From Phylloscopus collybita (lineage: Eukaryota; Chordata; Aves; Passeriformes; Phylloscopidae), in contig JAJNNQ010000027.1 of the NCBI GenBank assembly GCA_027886175.1, positions 8,260,001-8,324,000 on the forward strand: a stretch of 64,000 nt of DNA, given 5' to 3'. This document shows, piece after piece, positions 1 through 20,938 of this stretch (position 1 is the first letter of the stretch; each line of letters opens with the position of its first letter). A program made the position numbers and the translations under genes. The notes under the pieces were generated by a model. That model was not told where the DNA came from. It ran no database searches and saw only the letters and a program-made list of their open reading frames with translations.

Positions 1-4937
<4,937 letters not shown>

Positions 4938-4968
4938 GCCCGCCCTGCCGGGGCTCGCTACGCTCGAC
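4938..4968 (-). other. ZNF335: ZNF335 5' UTR part of first coding exon
   Basis: On the minus strand an acceptor (CCTCCTGCAG) precedes this segment, with a good branch-point-like CCCTGAC about 20 nt upstream. So the coding exon probably starts at 4968, with the remaining 5' UTR in one or more upstream exons. Candidate donors for the upstream exon are GTAAGG (exon end 5321) and GTAAG (exon end 5836). Which one is used cannot be decided from sequence alone. Confidence 0.6.
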
Positions 4969-5960
4969 CTGCAGGAGGACCGCCGCCGTCAGGGCCGCCA
5001 CCCGCTTCCCGCTATCCCCGTCCACCGCGGGGGTGCAGACTGGGCGGGCCCGGGGCCCCGGGGCCCCCGCGGGCCCATTCCCGATGGTCCTGAGCACCCT
5101 CACGGGGGTCCCGGCGCCACCTGGCGCCCCCGGTCCCGTCATGCCCCACGGCCCCGTCCGGCGTTCGGCCGCCATCTTGCCGCGGGGTCCCCCCCGCCGC
5201 CTCCGCGCGCGCGCACACGGCGGGGCGGCCCCGGTGCCGCCGGGGCGGGGGAGACGCCGCAACGCCGGGGCGAGGGAGTCCCGCCGCCGCCGCCGCCCGC
5301 CCGCCAGCCCGCGCCCTTACCCGGTCCGCCGCGGCCCAGCCGCGCCCCCGGCGGAGCCGGCACCACGGAGGCCGCCATACCCCCCCGCCCTCTTGCCGCG
5401 TAGCGATATGGCAGCGCTGGCCCCGCGCCGGGACTATTTACCGCCGCCCAGCCCCTGCCCCGTTTGCAGCGCTCGCCGCGGCGGAGATGCACTCCTCGCC
5501 CCGGCCGCCGAGTCAGGCGCCTCCCGGCGCCGCCCGCTCCCCGCGGGAGGGGAGAGGCGTCGGCGCCCCGCCGGGGACTACTTTCCCCGCGGAAGGGTCG
5601 GCGGTGGTAGGACCCTGCGTCATGGCGTCAGGAAGCGGCGCCCGGGCCCTGAGCGTCGGCGTCGCGCCGGGTTGCGCTGGTCACGTGCGGGGAAGGCGGA
5701 AGTGGCGGCGGGACTGGGCCGGGAGCGGGGCGGGGGCGGTTGCTGCGGTCACACCGTTCTCCCCTCTCCCTCCGTTTCTCGCCCGGCCCGGTCCGATCCG
5801 ACCCCGTAGCGCGCTCCCCCAGCCGAGGTCCTTACCTCGGGTGAGCCGTGCAGCCCCCGCGCTCCAGCTCCTGTTCCGTAGCCCGCGGTGGGCGCTGAGA
5901 CCGGCGTGCCTTGTGGGCTGCGGCTGCCCATCCCCGGAGTGATCCTGGCCAAGCCGCGGG
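4940..5960. promoter_or_regulatory. ZNF335 CpG-island promoter
   Basis: About 1 kb of very GC- and CpG-rich DNA with no TATA box. It holds a strong YY1-type motif (CCGCCATCTTG, 5169-5179), an E-box CACGTG and an ETS-like GCGGAAGTGGCGG near 5685-5710. These are typical of a housekeeping promoter. Donors on both strands almost touch near 5836-5841, so divergent transcription is possible. Confidence 0.7.
5169..5179 (-). promoter_or_regulatory. YY1-type site in ZNF335 promoter
   Basis: CCGCCATCTTG on the plus strand is CAAGATGGCGG on the minus strand, the known YY1 core. It lies about 230 nt upstream of the ZNF335 start codon, in the gene's own orientation. Such sites often sit just downstream of transcription starts in CpG promoters. 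Binding is inferred. Confidence 0.55.
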
Positions 5961-8900
5961 ACCTCCGCCATGCCATTCCCTGCGAGGCCCGGGGCCTTGC
6001 CGCGTTCAGCCCCCGGCCCAGCCTCAGGCTGCTGAGCACTTTCCGCCTCGGTCTCTGGCGGGGAATTGCACCCTGATGTCCGTTAGTTCCTTGATGCCAG
6101 ACTTGCTTCTTTCGCTAGCAGCTCTGCATCTGAACAGCAGCCACCTTCTGATGAGCTCTCGCTCACCAAATTCTGCCCTCCGGGATGGTTTTCTCCCAGA
6201 GCAGATGGCGATGGGCACCCGATTTGGCTGCAAATCGGGCTGTGCGCTGGCTTGTGCACAAGTCTGGGGGGCTGCTCTGGCCTCACCGAGGGCTCCCAGA
6301 GCACTGCTGGCGGTGGGGCATTGCTGGCAGCTCCTGATGCCACAGCCTGCAGGGATGTGCTCAGACCTTGCTGCTGTCCCAGCTCCCTGCAGCACTGCTG
6401 ATGGCGATGCTATTCCAGATCCTCCAGCTGAGCTCAGCTCTGCATGGCCTGGGCTTGGCCTCTGCTCCAGGGGGATGGCTTTAACAAACCCTCAGGTGGC
6501 TCCTTGTTCTCCCACTGATATTTTCTCACCTTTCTCTACTGAGAACAGCTCTATCCCATTTATTTTCTGGAAGAAAAGCAGCTGTATTGTGCCTGTGCTC
6601 TGTTGGGGCTGGGCCATGGTGGGCTGACCCTGGCTCTGGGTCCCTGTGGAAGAGACACATGGGGAGAGGGGGGTCAGGGCTCTGCATCCCAGCCCTTTCT
6701 GGGGCCACTCAGACCAAGCCAGCCCGCAGTGCAGGTCGGGGCAGGCAGTGCCATCGTGTCACTGGCCAGGACGGCCAGTCCGGGCCCGGTGCTGACATGG
6801 TGCCAGCTGCAGGAGGACAGACAATGTCTCATCTGGCGCAGTCTGTGAGCACGGACATAGCCTGCCAGAAATCCGAGCCGATGGGTGCTGGGCTGGATCA
6901 GTACACTGCAGCATTTGGCCGTGGTGCCTCTGTGCCTCTGCTCTTGTGCGAGGCAGGCGGTGCCTGGATCCAGTCCCCACAGCCCGGGACTCTTCCTTGG
7001 GGCTCTGCGGGTCCCTTGTGTTCTGCCCCAGGTGAGATTTCCCGGTGGCACCGTGTGCCCAGCAGAGGCAGTAGAGGAGCTGCACCGCCAGCTGCTGCGT
7101 GTGCACCTTCCGGCTCTTTTTCAAGCTAATTAAATGCATCCTTGAAAGGTTTATGCCCTCATCCATCACGGGCAGACAGCAGCGGTGAGAGCCATCCCCG
7201 GGCTGGCTGTGTGAGCTCTGCTGCCGCAGCGCTGCTGCCAGTGCCTCAGGGCCGAGTCCCCACAGGCTGCTGCCGTCACTGTCATGTCAGAAACCCAGAA
7301 AGACCAAGGGCTTGAGCTTTTTTCTCCCGCTACTGCTTTTTAAAGCAGCCCTGTGTAGCTCAGTGGGGGAAGTGAAGTTGGGGAGGATGGGAGGGAGGTG
7401 TTCCTGTGCCTGATGTCCCCTCCGTAGTTCTGTAGCTCACACCGGTAGAACCCAGCACTGCTTTTGACCGGCTCTGTCTGGGTTTGGAATGCCCTTGTGC
7501 TCCCTGTTGGGGGAAGCTCCGTGTTTCTCTTGGGGAGGGGGAGTGGTGTCAGAGGAACCCCTGGCAAAAGCTGCCTGCCAGGTAGAGGAAGGGGGATGGA
7601 TTTGTGTCAGACCAGCAGGTTTCCTCTTTTTGCCTTCAGTCAGCTGCTGTGTGAGACAAGTGAAGGATTTTCCCAACGGGTGATGGCTGCAGGGCAAAAC
7701 AGACTGAGCTCCAGGGGCCTCAGGGGCTCATATGAACCCTCCTGGTGCTGGCTCGGCTGATGGAAAGTTGCGTCAAGCTTCCCTGTCACCCTGCAGAGGT
7801 GCCCCATGTCCTCTGTCTCAGTGAGTTGTCCCAAGCAGAGCTTTGCTGTGGTGGGTAACCTATTTTTAAAAACGCTGCGTGCCCCCAAGTGGGGTGAGCG
7901 GGGGATTTCCAGGGCAGGCAGAGCATGGCTCCTGTCCTCACAGGCACAGCTCCTTGCTGATAATTCTCTGCTGTTGTGCCTCTGAGCCTGAAATCACTTA
8001 AGAGCCAAAGAAAACACAAAGAAATCTCAGCAAGAGGCTTAAAGAGAATCCAAAAATGGCTGCAACACATGTTGGATGTGTATCCAAATACCTTAGTGGG
8101 GGGAGCAGCAGGTTAAAGGCCTTTTGGGAATGGGCTGAGGAGACAACACAGCGCTTGTGCCTGGAGGACAAAGCTCAGGCTTGGGCGGAGTATGAGGCTG
8201 GTTTTATCAGGCTGCTTGATGGACTGCACTGACAGGCTGTCCCAAACCCAGGGAGGTTTCCCAGCTCTGTGCTCTTGAGCATGGATGCAGTGCAGGGAAG
8301 GAGCAACCATCAGACAGGCTGCTGTTCAAGCAGGGTGGGCACGCAGTGATGGGTGACCCCACTCAGGGGCCTGTCCTTGCTGGTGCCCTGTGGCCATGCC
8401 GGGCTGGCCCCTCCCCAGGGCAGTTTGCTGAGCTGCTGAGTGGGCTTGTCCCACTCCCACAATGGCTCTTCCATGCTCTCATGGCCCCAGTCACTGACCC
8501 AAAATAGGAGATGGTTGTGCTGAGCACGGTGCCCAAGGCAGAGCCTCAGCTCCCCCCCCCACAACCCGAACCCCAGACTTCCCCTGCCAGTGATTTTGTC
8601 ATCCGCTCTGTTTGTTCCTCCTTGTTTTCTTTTTTCTTTTCAAAGAAAACATTGTTGCGATGTTTGTGTAGCTGCAGGGCACGAATCCACATCAAGGCTT
8701 GTATTTATATCCCACCTGGGAAGGGCAGTTGCATCAGCACATTTTGTAAAACGTTGAGCAAAGCAGCCCTTGCTGCAGGAAATGGTTTTTCTTCACAGCA
8801 GATTGCCTCACCACTCTGTGCCTTCCCAGCAATGCTGGCTCCTGGAGAAGGCTCCTGGGGCACTCCTGGGGGATTGCTCCGTGCCAGGGTGGCTGTGAGA

Positions 8901-10264
8901 GCTGGGGCAGTTTCCTGCTGTGCACAGCATCGGCTCCTCTGCCCTCTGCCAGGGTGGTGCTTCTGTGGCAAGCAGCCTCCCCTGGTGCTGCCTGTTCTGG
9001 CTGGGATCCCCATTTCCCAGAGCACTGGCATGAGTGGGGGTGCCATAGGATAATGCCTGTGCTCTGTGGCCACCAAAGGTGTGGCTGAATCCATGCTCAG
9101 CCATAATGCCGCTCTTGGGCTCAGGTAGGGCACTCCTGGGACAGGCAGGAGCCACTTCCAGTGGAGGAGCCCATGAAAGTTGATGGTGACACCACCCAAA
9201 CCCCCACACAGTCCCCTTGGCAGGAGGCAGCTCACTGGCCCTGGAGGTGCTGCTGGTGGCTGTGCCTTGGGCATGGGCTCTCCTGGTGTGTCCTGGTGCC
9301 TCTTGTGCCATCAGTGCCTGCCCTGACCCCAGGATGGAGTGACGGTGGCACCGAGCCGTGCATTCCTTCTCTCATGTATCTTGTCCCACACCCAGGTCAG
9401 TGCCATGGCTGCCATTCCTGAAAGTTTTTGGGGCTATCAACAGCTTTTCCAGGATGTGCTTGGATGGAGCTGCTGGATGCAAACAGCTGGCTCCCTCGCG
9501 CCTGCCAGAATTGCTGTTGCTACTGCTGAGTGTTTTTTTTCCCCTTCTGGAGGGATCCTGTGGCTTCCTTCCCAGACCCTGAGACCTTGGAGCCACGGTC
9601 CAAGGCCACCAGTTTCCACCCTCTCCCGTGCTGCTGATTCATCACTGCTGGTTAGTTAAAAAATGGTAATCAGCAAATTACTGAAATATAAGTAAAATAA
9701 ACAAGGTGGGCAGAGAACTGTGTATGTAGCAGGGCCCCAAAGGCCTCGTGTGTGTGGTGTGCTGGGCTCTGTCTGTCCACTGCACTCGTCCCCAGCACAG
9801 GGCCTGTGCCTGAATAAGCAGTGCTGGAGCAGGGGGTCAGTACCTGGTGCTGCTGTAAGATTCCCGACCTTGGCAGTCCTGCATCCCTGCCCATGACTGG
9901 TCCTGTGAGGCAGCTCTGCTCAGTCCCTCTTGCTCCAGCCCCTCAATTGGAGGATGTCGCTACACCCCAGGGCAGAGCAGGCAAGCTCTGGAGCTACTCC
10001 CTACCCTGTGGGGCATGGCGGCCCCCACAGGTCTGCTGGCTCTTGCCTGGGTGCTTTCCAGCCCTTCTCCTCCCCAGACAGCATGGCAGCTCTGTCCATC
10101 CTGGTGTTGCTTCAGCACAGGGTGTGCCTTCCTCTCCTCACACGATGCCTGGTTTTGAAAGGTCTCAGGTCGTGTGGCCAGGGCAGCTCCTGGCAGACAG
10201 CCAGGCTGTGTGCCATTCCTGGGCTGCCTGGGTTTTGTCCATATGCCTGTGTTGACAACTGAGC

Positions 10265-10385
10265 TGCTCTGAGTTAATTTGGCAGCAAGCGCTGGAACAG
10301 TTGTCAAATGTTTTAGTGAAATCTGAACGTGTTGCATCTACCGCCCTTCCTTCTGCTTTGCGCAGTTTACAATTAAATATCACCA
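10265..10385 (-). mobile_element. Decayed CR1-like LINE fragment (reverse transcriptase)
   Basis: The minus-strand translation reads RAVDATRSDFTKTFDNCSS, which resembles the R-A-x-D-x-x-x-x-D-F-x-K-x-F-D block of CR1/L3 reverse transcriptase. Only about 120 bp remain and the match is weak, so this is an ancient scrap with no activity. Confidence 0.5.
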
Positions 10386-11509
10386 GTTTTGCCCATATTC
10401 CACCTTCCACAAACCCCCGCTCCTTATTCCCAAGCCGCTCCACTGCTGACAGCCATGGATTCCTGGCAGCACATTGTCCCCTTGCACACAGTCAGGTTCC
10501 CTGTCATTGTCACAATTGCTGCTCTTCCTGTTTTAGCAAGCAGCTGCCGTGCCCATGTCATCGCCGGAGACAAAGCGCTGCCCACCCGCCCTGTGCCATG
10601 GTGCTGATGGTTCACCACAGCAGCTGTGCCCCCTGGAGCTGGCAGACACCCAGCTCCATCCTGCCCTCCTCCCCTCCCAGCTCCTGCCTCACTCCTGTGG
10701 TGCGCAGGAGATGCTTCTGTGGAGCTGATCCAGCCGGTCACCCAAGAGGGGATGCTGAGGGGATGATGGCCATGAGGCTGCCCATGGATACCCCTTCCCA
10801 AATGCTCCCTGGGTGACCTGGACCCTGTGCCCCTCTCACCTGCCTGAGTACCCCATGCTCTTGCTCCCAGCAGGTGGGAAAGTTTGAGAGAAGAAAGGTT
10901 GGTCAAAGCTGGAGGCAGAAGCTGAGGGAGGAGGAGAGTCAAGGGATGAGATTTTACATCAAGGAAGTCCTGAAGCACAAGAGCCCTGTGATGTTAGGAG
11001 CAGGCTGCTGGTGGCCTCGGTGTGAGGTGTGCCACAGTGCCAGCTGCCAGCCCCAGCACCCGGTGAACGGAGTTCTGGGTGGGATTCCTGCAGCATTCCA
11101 GTGGGACCCCAACAGATATGGGGGGTTCCCAGGGTGAGCGTGGAGGGGGGATGTCCCAGCCCAACACAGGGAAGTGACTGTGCCGCCCACCTGGATACCA
11201 GGAGTCAGTGTAGCAGGCAGAGGATCCGTCATGTGTGGTTTGCAGCTGGGATGGGTGGTGACACAGCAGCACTGGTTTCAGTGCCTGCAGGGAGGAGTGA
11301 TCCACCCGGTGACAGCGGCCACGTCATCCTCTCCCAGACAAGAGGTGCAGGAGCAGCAGCATTGATGTGGGGGCAGTGGGGCTGGGCAGCAGTGGGACTA
11401 AGGGGCAGCAGGACACCAGGCAAGCAGGGGTTAAGAGTTGGCAAGAAGGGGATGCTGAAAGGTGGGGACTTCCCCAGGTGAGGCAAGGGGCAAGCAAGGA
11501 GCTGAGCAG

Positions 11510-11605
11510 GTGTATCCATAGAGCCTGGGGCAGGCAGGGAAGGGATGCAGGGCCCAGGTGTATCCACAGAGCCTGGGGCAGGCAGGGAAGGGATGCAGGG
11601 CCAGG
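11510..11605. repeat. 48-bp tandem duplication
   Basis: Two adjacent 48-bp copies start with GTGTATCCA and end with GGGATGCAGGGCC(C)AG. They differ at only one or two positions, so the duplication is recent. No coding meaning is seen. Confidence 0.85.
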
Positions 11606-14600
11606 GACTGCTGGTGCTGGAGAGCTGCGGGTCGGCGGCATGCAGGATGGTTTGCCAGGAAGGGTCCTGGGCCCAGCTGGAGACTGCAGTCCCAGCCCAC
11701 GCACGGCACAGTGCCGGGACAGCAGATACGGGAAGTGTGTGCAGGAATGTTGTTTCTGTCTGGAGCACTTGAGCAGGAGTGATGGGGCTCCGAGCCTCTG
11801 ACGCAGACCTGCTCCCTGTGTCCTGTCCTACTCCCACACCAAGTGTCCCCATGCATGGTCATTGCACACCATGGACCGCTGCTGGCCAGGGCTGCCAGTG
11901 CTGGGATGTCAGCTCTGCTCCCTGGGCATGGGCTGGTGCAGAGCCCATGGGACAAGAGCAGGCATGGGTTTGGGGCACTGTAGCTCAGGGCAGTGGGGCC
12001 AGTGGCTGCCTGACTCAGCTAGAGGCACACAGTAATGCCCTGCCCACTGTTCAGGGTGTCTGGCTGTGCTGTGGTGGCCGTGGCACTGTCTCTCCCTGTG
12101 GCTTATGCCAAGTCCAAGTGCTCCCTTCCCTCTGCACAGGTTGTATTCCCAGTGTGACCGGCACTTGCTCTCTCCAATCCAGTGGTGTCTCACCCGCACA
12201 AGATGCTGACTCTCTCCCACCCCACTTCCCCTTGCCACCACACTCCTGCTTATGCTGGGAGGGCACCTGATGCCATCCACACGCCTGTGCCTATCCTTTG
12301 TTCCTGTGTACCCTTGTCCCCTGCCTGGCGTTCCTGGGTGTGAAGCAGTGACTGTGTCAGCTGGGTGTTCCCTCACCCCTGGCTCCTCAGCTCCCCACCA
12401 GCTTTGTTGCCCTGGTGCATTCCATGTTTGTGGACTTGTCCCCTGGCTGTCTGGCACACCCCCTCCCTGGCTGGCCCCCACCCTGCTTGCCTCTACGGGG
12501 GGAATTGAACAGGGGAAGGGTCTAGGGGTCCTGGATCCATACAATCCCCCTCAAAAAAAATGCACTGCTGACCCAACCAGCACCTGCCAGCAGGAGACCT
12601 GCAGTCTCACAGAGGTGCCCCTGTGTCCTGTCATCCTCTGTCCTGGGCAGGGATCCAGGCAGGCACCAGCCCTGTTTGAGGTCCTGGACCAGTTTCCCAC
12701 AGAGGCTCTGAATGGGGGTGGCCATGAGTAAGGGTGTGTGAAGGGGCTGCGGTGGCTGTTCCTTCCCCTTTCAGCAGCGACGGTGGTGACCGGCAACCTC
12801 GTGGCTTGGCCAGTGTCTGGGATGGAGGATGTCTGCCTGGGTTTTTCCATCTCACTCCTTTCAGGGGCTCTGGGAGTGAAAAAGCCTGGGCTAGGCACAG
12901 CTCCTGGGGTCTCTGCCATCCCTCTCCTGCCTGTGGCACTGCCCCATCATCACTGCCCTCCTCTCTTTCCCACCAGCCACAGTGGGAAGCTTCCCTCCAC
13001 ACATGCACTTTCTGAGGAACCTGTGCCTTGACCCAGCTCCCATAAACAAGCTGATTGAGGCCACCTTGCACGGAGTTCATGCCAGCAGTGCCGAGCCCAT
13101 CCCACAGAATTCCCTGCCTGGCACAGAGGCTGCTGGCACTGGCAGACATGGGGGTTTCCCTGCTGCCCTGGTCCTGCTCCCTGACGAGTCTCCAGAGAGT
13201 CACCAGAAATTCCCCCGGGATGGTTCCAGGAGGAAGCTGGTGAGTGGGGCCATGAGTCAGTGGGAGTGGCCAGGACGGGGGCAGAGCTGCGGCTGGCAAC
13301 CCCCCACTGGAGTTCCCACTGCCCAGCTCAAGGGCTTGCTGGGACTGGTGCACAGTGTGGGGCATTGGCCCTCATCTCCTTCTGCCATCACTTGCTCGAA
13401 GGCCCCACTCCCCTCCTAGCCCCGTTTCTGCCAGCACTACTCCATGCTGCTGGGCTGTGGCTCTGCCCTCAGGGTGGCACAGGCAGCATGATGCTATGGT
13501 GTGTCCTGGCAGAGTACCCAGGTTGTTGTAGCTGCAGCTTCTGCATGTGGTGGAAAAGAGGGATGGGAATAACATGGGGAAAGCCAAGGGATCTGCTGCA
13601 GTGCCAGGGAAACCAGAGCCACATCTGACTTTCTGACTATATCCCAGAGCTGGAGTCAGAAGTCTCCTTGTTGGGGCTGCCCTGCAGGTTCATCCTCCCA
13701 GGGGTTATTTAGCACCCAGCTCCCTCAACGTCTCTGTGCTATGATCTGAGGTTCTGGCAGGCTGGAGAGTGGAGGATGTGGAGCAGTGCCTGCTCCCCAA
13801 ATGCCTCAGGGCCACTGTCTTGAATGGGCTCTCAGGGCACCTTGGCAGAGGCCCTCCTTGCCTCAGCTGCTAGCCAGGCAGGGAGCACAGAAAGCTACTG
13901 ACTCCTGCCTGGTGAAGAGCTGGGCCATCACAGGGACAAGGGGGGCAGACTGGACCCTGTGGGAGTGAGCTGTAGGGTTGACCTGGCTGCGGGATCCCTG
14001 GGCTTGTCCCACTATGAGGGAATGCTTGGCTGGATGTGTTTGTCACACCGGGTGGAGGATGGTGGCTGCTTGTGAAGCAATTTCCTGTACCAGGGAATGG
14101 GGGCTGCTCTTGCAGGGCTGTGGTGGGGGAGTGAGGCAACCCCCTGATTTCTCACCATTGCTTCCTCCCAGCTTAGCCCCCACTGCCGGTGAGTTTCCTG
14201 TGGGCCAGCTGTGGCCCTAGGATGCATCCCACCAGCACAGGGCACCTGGCAGGTGATGCTGCCCCAGGATGAGCCCTCCCTTGGGCATGGGGGCTCCTCT
14301 TCAAGGGCACAGGGAGCACAGCCCTGACCTCTCACTGTCCCCAGCTGTGCTGGGTGCCAGCATAACCCGCTTGTCCTTTGGCTGGACCAGGAGCTGCTGG
14401 CTTGGTTCAGCCGGAGCTGGGGGGTACTGGGAGCGGGTGGCTGCTGAGCCACAGTCTGGCAGTGTTGGGAGCTGGGAGGACAGGCACTAATAGCAATGGA
14501 GTGAAGAGGAGGATCCTCCTGATGAGCCAAGTGAAGACCCCTTGGCCTCATGGGGTTTGTGAGGGCTGGGGCAGGGGATCTGCTCTGGGACCTGTCTTGG

Positions 14601-15526
14601 GCAGCCTCGCTGGGTTACACCAGTCCTCCCTCCCCTCCGCTGACGCTGCGCCTTGTTCTCTGCCATCTGTTTTCCCCTCGCTCCTCATCCCTGTTTGCTT
14701 TCCCCTTCACTGCTCTCATTCCCACAAGCGTCGGCACTTTGGGAGAAGCAGGAAAACAGCATCCCATGGCAAGGTCTGTGCTGTGCTGGGTGGGAACCTG
14801 AGTCAGCAGTGCCCTGCATAGCAGGGCAGCAAGGATAGGGCACCCCTAATGTCCCAGGGCCCCAGGTGGAGCATTCCTGTGCCCAGAGCTGCTCCTGGAC
14901 AGGCACTGCCTCTGGTACCAGGAAGCTCTGCCATTCAACTGCTGGCATTTGGGCTTAGAGGTCATGGCATGAGGAGCCACGGGCATGTCCAATGCTGGAA
15001 ACACTCTAACCCACTGGGGTGATGTAGCTGTGGTGGAGAAGGCTGCAGAGTCCTGGTGAGGGTGCAAGCCCCCAAATCCCAGGCAGGTGCGTTCCAGGCA
15101 CTGGGGCTCAGGTGGGGGTTCCACTGCTATTTGCCCCCATGCCTACCCAGGCCCTTGTGGGTCTGGGTCCAGCACCGTCAGTCCTTGGCTAGCCAAATTC
15201 AGTGTCAGCTGGTGTGACAACACAGTTGCAGGGTTCTGAGCACCTGGCTGGCCTCCAGTGGTTCCCTGCTGTCCCCACAGCTACCATGGTCTTGGGGCCA
15301 GCAGGGCAGTGCCTGTGCAGGGCAGCCCCAGGGCGGCCATTCCGTGCTGTGCTGTCGCCCAGTGGAGCTACCCAGCCACTCTCCTTCTTCCTGTCCTCGC
15401 GTGGCTGCGGAAAGCGGCGTGTTTAGTAAACAAGGTGATGAAACAGTTAAGGCAGAGATGGAGTGTGCGTTTCGTCACCGTGGGAAGGGAGAAGGGAGCG
15501 TGAGTCGGCGCTGAGGGGTCTGAGGG

Positions 15527-15533
15527 TGACTCA
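15527..15533 (+). promoter_or_regulatory. AP-1 site of MMP9 promoter
   Basis: TGACTCA lies about 20 nt upstream of the TATA-like box. A proximal AP-1 element is the hallmark of inducible MMP promoters, including mammalian MMP9. A near match, TGAGTCG, lies at 15501. Confidence 0.75.
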
Positions 15534-15548
15534 CTACCCTCCCATCCC

Positions 15549-15555
15549 ATAAATA
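15549..15555 (+). promoter_or_regulatory. TATA-like box of MMP9
   Basis: ATAAATA lies 78 nt before the MMP9 start codon. A start site 25-30 nt downstream would give a 5' UTR of about 50 nt. Just upstream are a FOX-type GTAAACA (15426-15432) and a MYB-type CAGTTA (15442-15447). Confidence 0.75.
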
Positions 15556-15632
15556 GGAGCGGGTAGCCCGGCGGCACCCAGAGCCGACAGCGGGGACCAG
15601 CACAGCCACATCCCTCCTGTCACCGCCGAGCC

Positions 15633-19592
<3,960 letters not shown>

Positions 19593-20040
19593 AGGCCTGA
19601 CCAGCCACCGGCTCTGCCAGTGCTGCTGCCTGTCCACTGCTCCCAGCCTGTGGGCTCCTGTCTTACAGGCTGACCCCTGGGAGCCTTGTGGCTGTGGGTA
19701 GCCCCAGATGAGGTCACCATCTTCCTGGAAGAAAGGGGCAGGGGGTCCTGGGGTCACCCCCCAGGAGCTGCCCAGCTTGGGGAGCCCCAGCTGGGGAGAA
19801 GGACTCTTGCCACAGCTGGCATTGTGCCACCCCTGCCAGCGCCAGCTCCACTGCACAGAGGCGTTTGTCTGGTGTAAACCGCACATGGATTCGAGACAAA
19901 TTTGTCTTTTTCCTGAGCCAGCAATGCCAGGTCAGGCTGAGCCCCACTGGGAGCTGGCACCTGGGGACACACCAGGGTGGGACACAGGGTTTTGCCTCCT
20001 CCTGCCCACTGTCCACTCTGCCAATTGCCTGCACATTTGT

Positions 20041-20046
20041 AATAAA
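20041..20046 (+). terminator. MMP9 poly(A) signal
   Basis: AATAAA lies about 450 nt after the MMP9 stop codon, followed by a T-rich stretch. It defines a short 3' UTR ending near 20065. Confidence 0.85.
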
Positions 20047-20059
20047 GATAATTCTTTGG

Positions 20060-20938
20060 ACACAGCCTCGGGTGCTCTATCAGCTATTTGGGGCCATGGT
20101 TTGGAGAACCTCCATATATGGGGGCACCATCCTCCCCAAGTTTGGGGTGTGCCAGCACCAGTGGGCAGGGGGCATTGGGTGGGAGGGGGGGGCTGTCATC
20201 AAGCCCCCTTTGCTAAGGATTCTGGATTCCTCAGGGACACTGGGTGCAACGGGGAAGGATGTCCCTCGGTCCCAGCATTGTTCACCACCAGCCCGACGCC
20301 AGGCGCGGCAATCCCCGCCCCGACTCCCTCGACCTCCCAAGCCCTGGTTCCGCATAATCCCCCACCCACTGCCCTCTCCTGCGCTCCACCTTTGCCCCGA
20401 GATCAGGAGAGGGCGGTTGTCACCGCGTGTGGCCGGCACAGAGCGTGTGACCGCCGGCAGCTGAGACCCCGCCGCGGGCTGGTCCCGTAGATTCCCCCGG
20501 CCCCGGTCTGTTCCTGCGTGGCCGCAGAGCACAGCGCGAGGGCTCGGGCCGGGATCGTGCCCGAGTGTGCCCGGGTCCGCGGCAGGGTGGGGCAGCCGCA
20601 GCTCCGAGGCTGTAATTAGCTGTAATTAGCGGCCGCGGCTCCGGACAGGGCGGGGGAAGAGCGCGGCCATCTCCCGTCCCGTTGGGGGACGGTCCTAGCA
20701 CCCCCAGTTCGGCGGCGGCTGGAGCGGTCTCGTCCCGTCGAGTCGAGCCGGGCCGAACGGGGCCGAACCGAGCCGACCGGAGCGGGGCCGAGCCGATCCA
20801 CTCGGACTGGAGCCAGCCCTGCGGCCGCGGGGGCGGCGCGGCGGGCGGTGCCGCGGGCACTAGGACCCCGGTCAGCGCCCGGCGGGATCGCGCTCAGCGA
20901 CCGCCGGGGCCGGAGCCACTTGTGGCGGCGACGGGGCC
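20060..20938 (+). promoter_or_regulatory. SLC12A5 promoter 1a (KCC2a) and spacer from MMP9
   Basis: From about 20300 the DNA becomes CpG-rich without a TATA box. It includes a perfect tandem TGTAATTAGC (20611-20630) giving two homeodomain cores, and a degenerate GCCGA-type pentamer array (20735-20810). The transcription start is presumably between about 20450 and 20800. No coding content. Confidence 0.6.

Larger units (their letters stand above)
5961..15540. other. ZNF335-MMP9 intergenic region, no gene recognised
   Basis: About 9.6 kb. Open frames here are long only because the DNA is GC-rich; none has recognisable protein content, splice-linked partners or a plausible start context. The region contains a LINE scrap (10265-10385), a 48-bp tandem duplication (11510-11605), short AT-rich islands that look constrained (7110-7170, 7980-8060, 8570-8760), and AP-1 consensus sites at 13253-13259 and 14799-14805 that could belong to MMP9 regulation. 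Confidence 0.6.

Noticed and set aside
6000..15500. Many open frames of 80-240 codons on both strands between ZNF335 and MMP9
   Set aside because: High GC lowers stop-codon frequency. None shows recognisable domains, phase-compatible splice partners or a promoter; several overlap on both strands with equal length.
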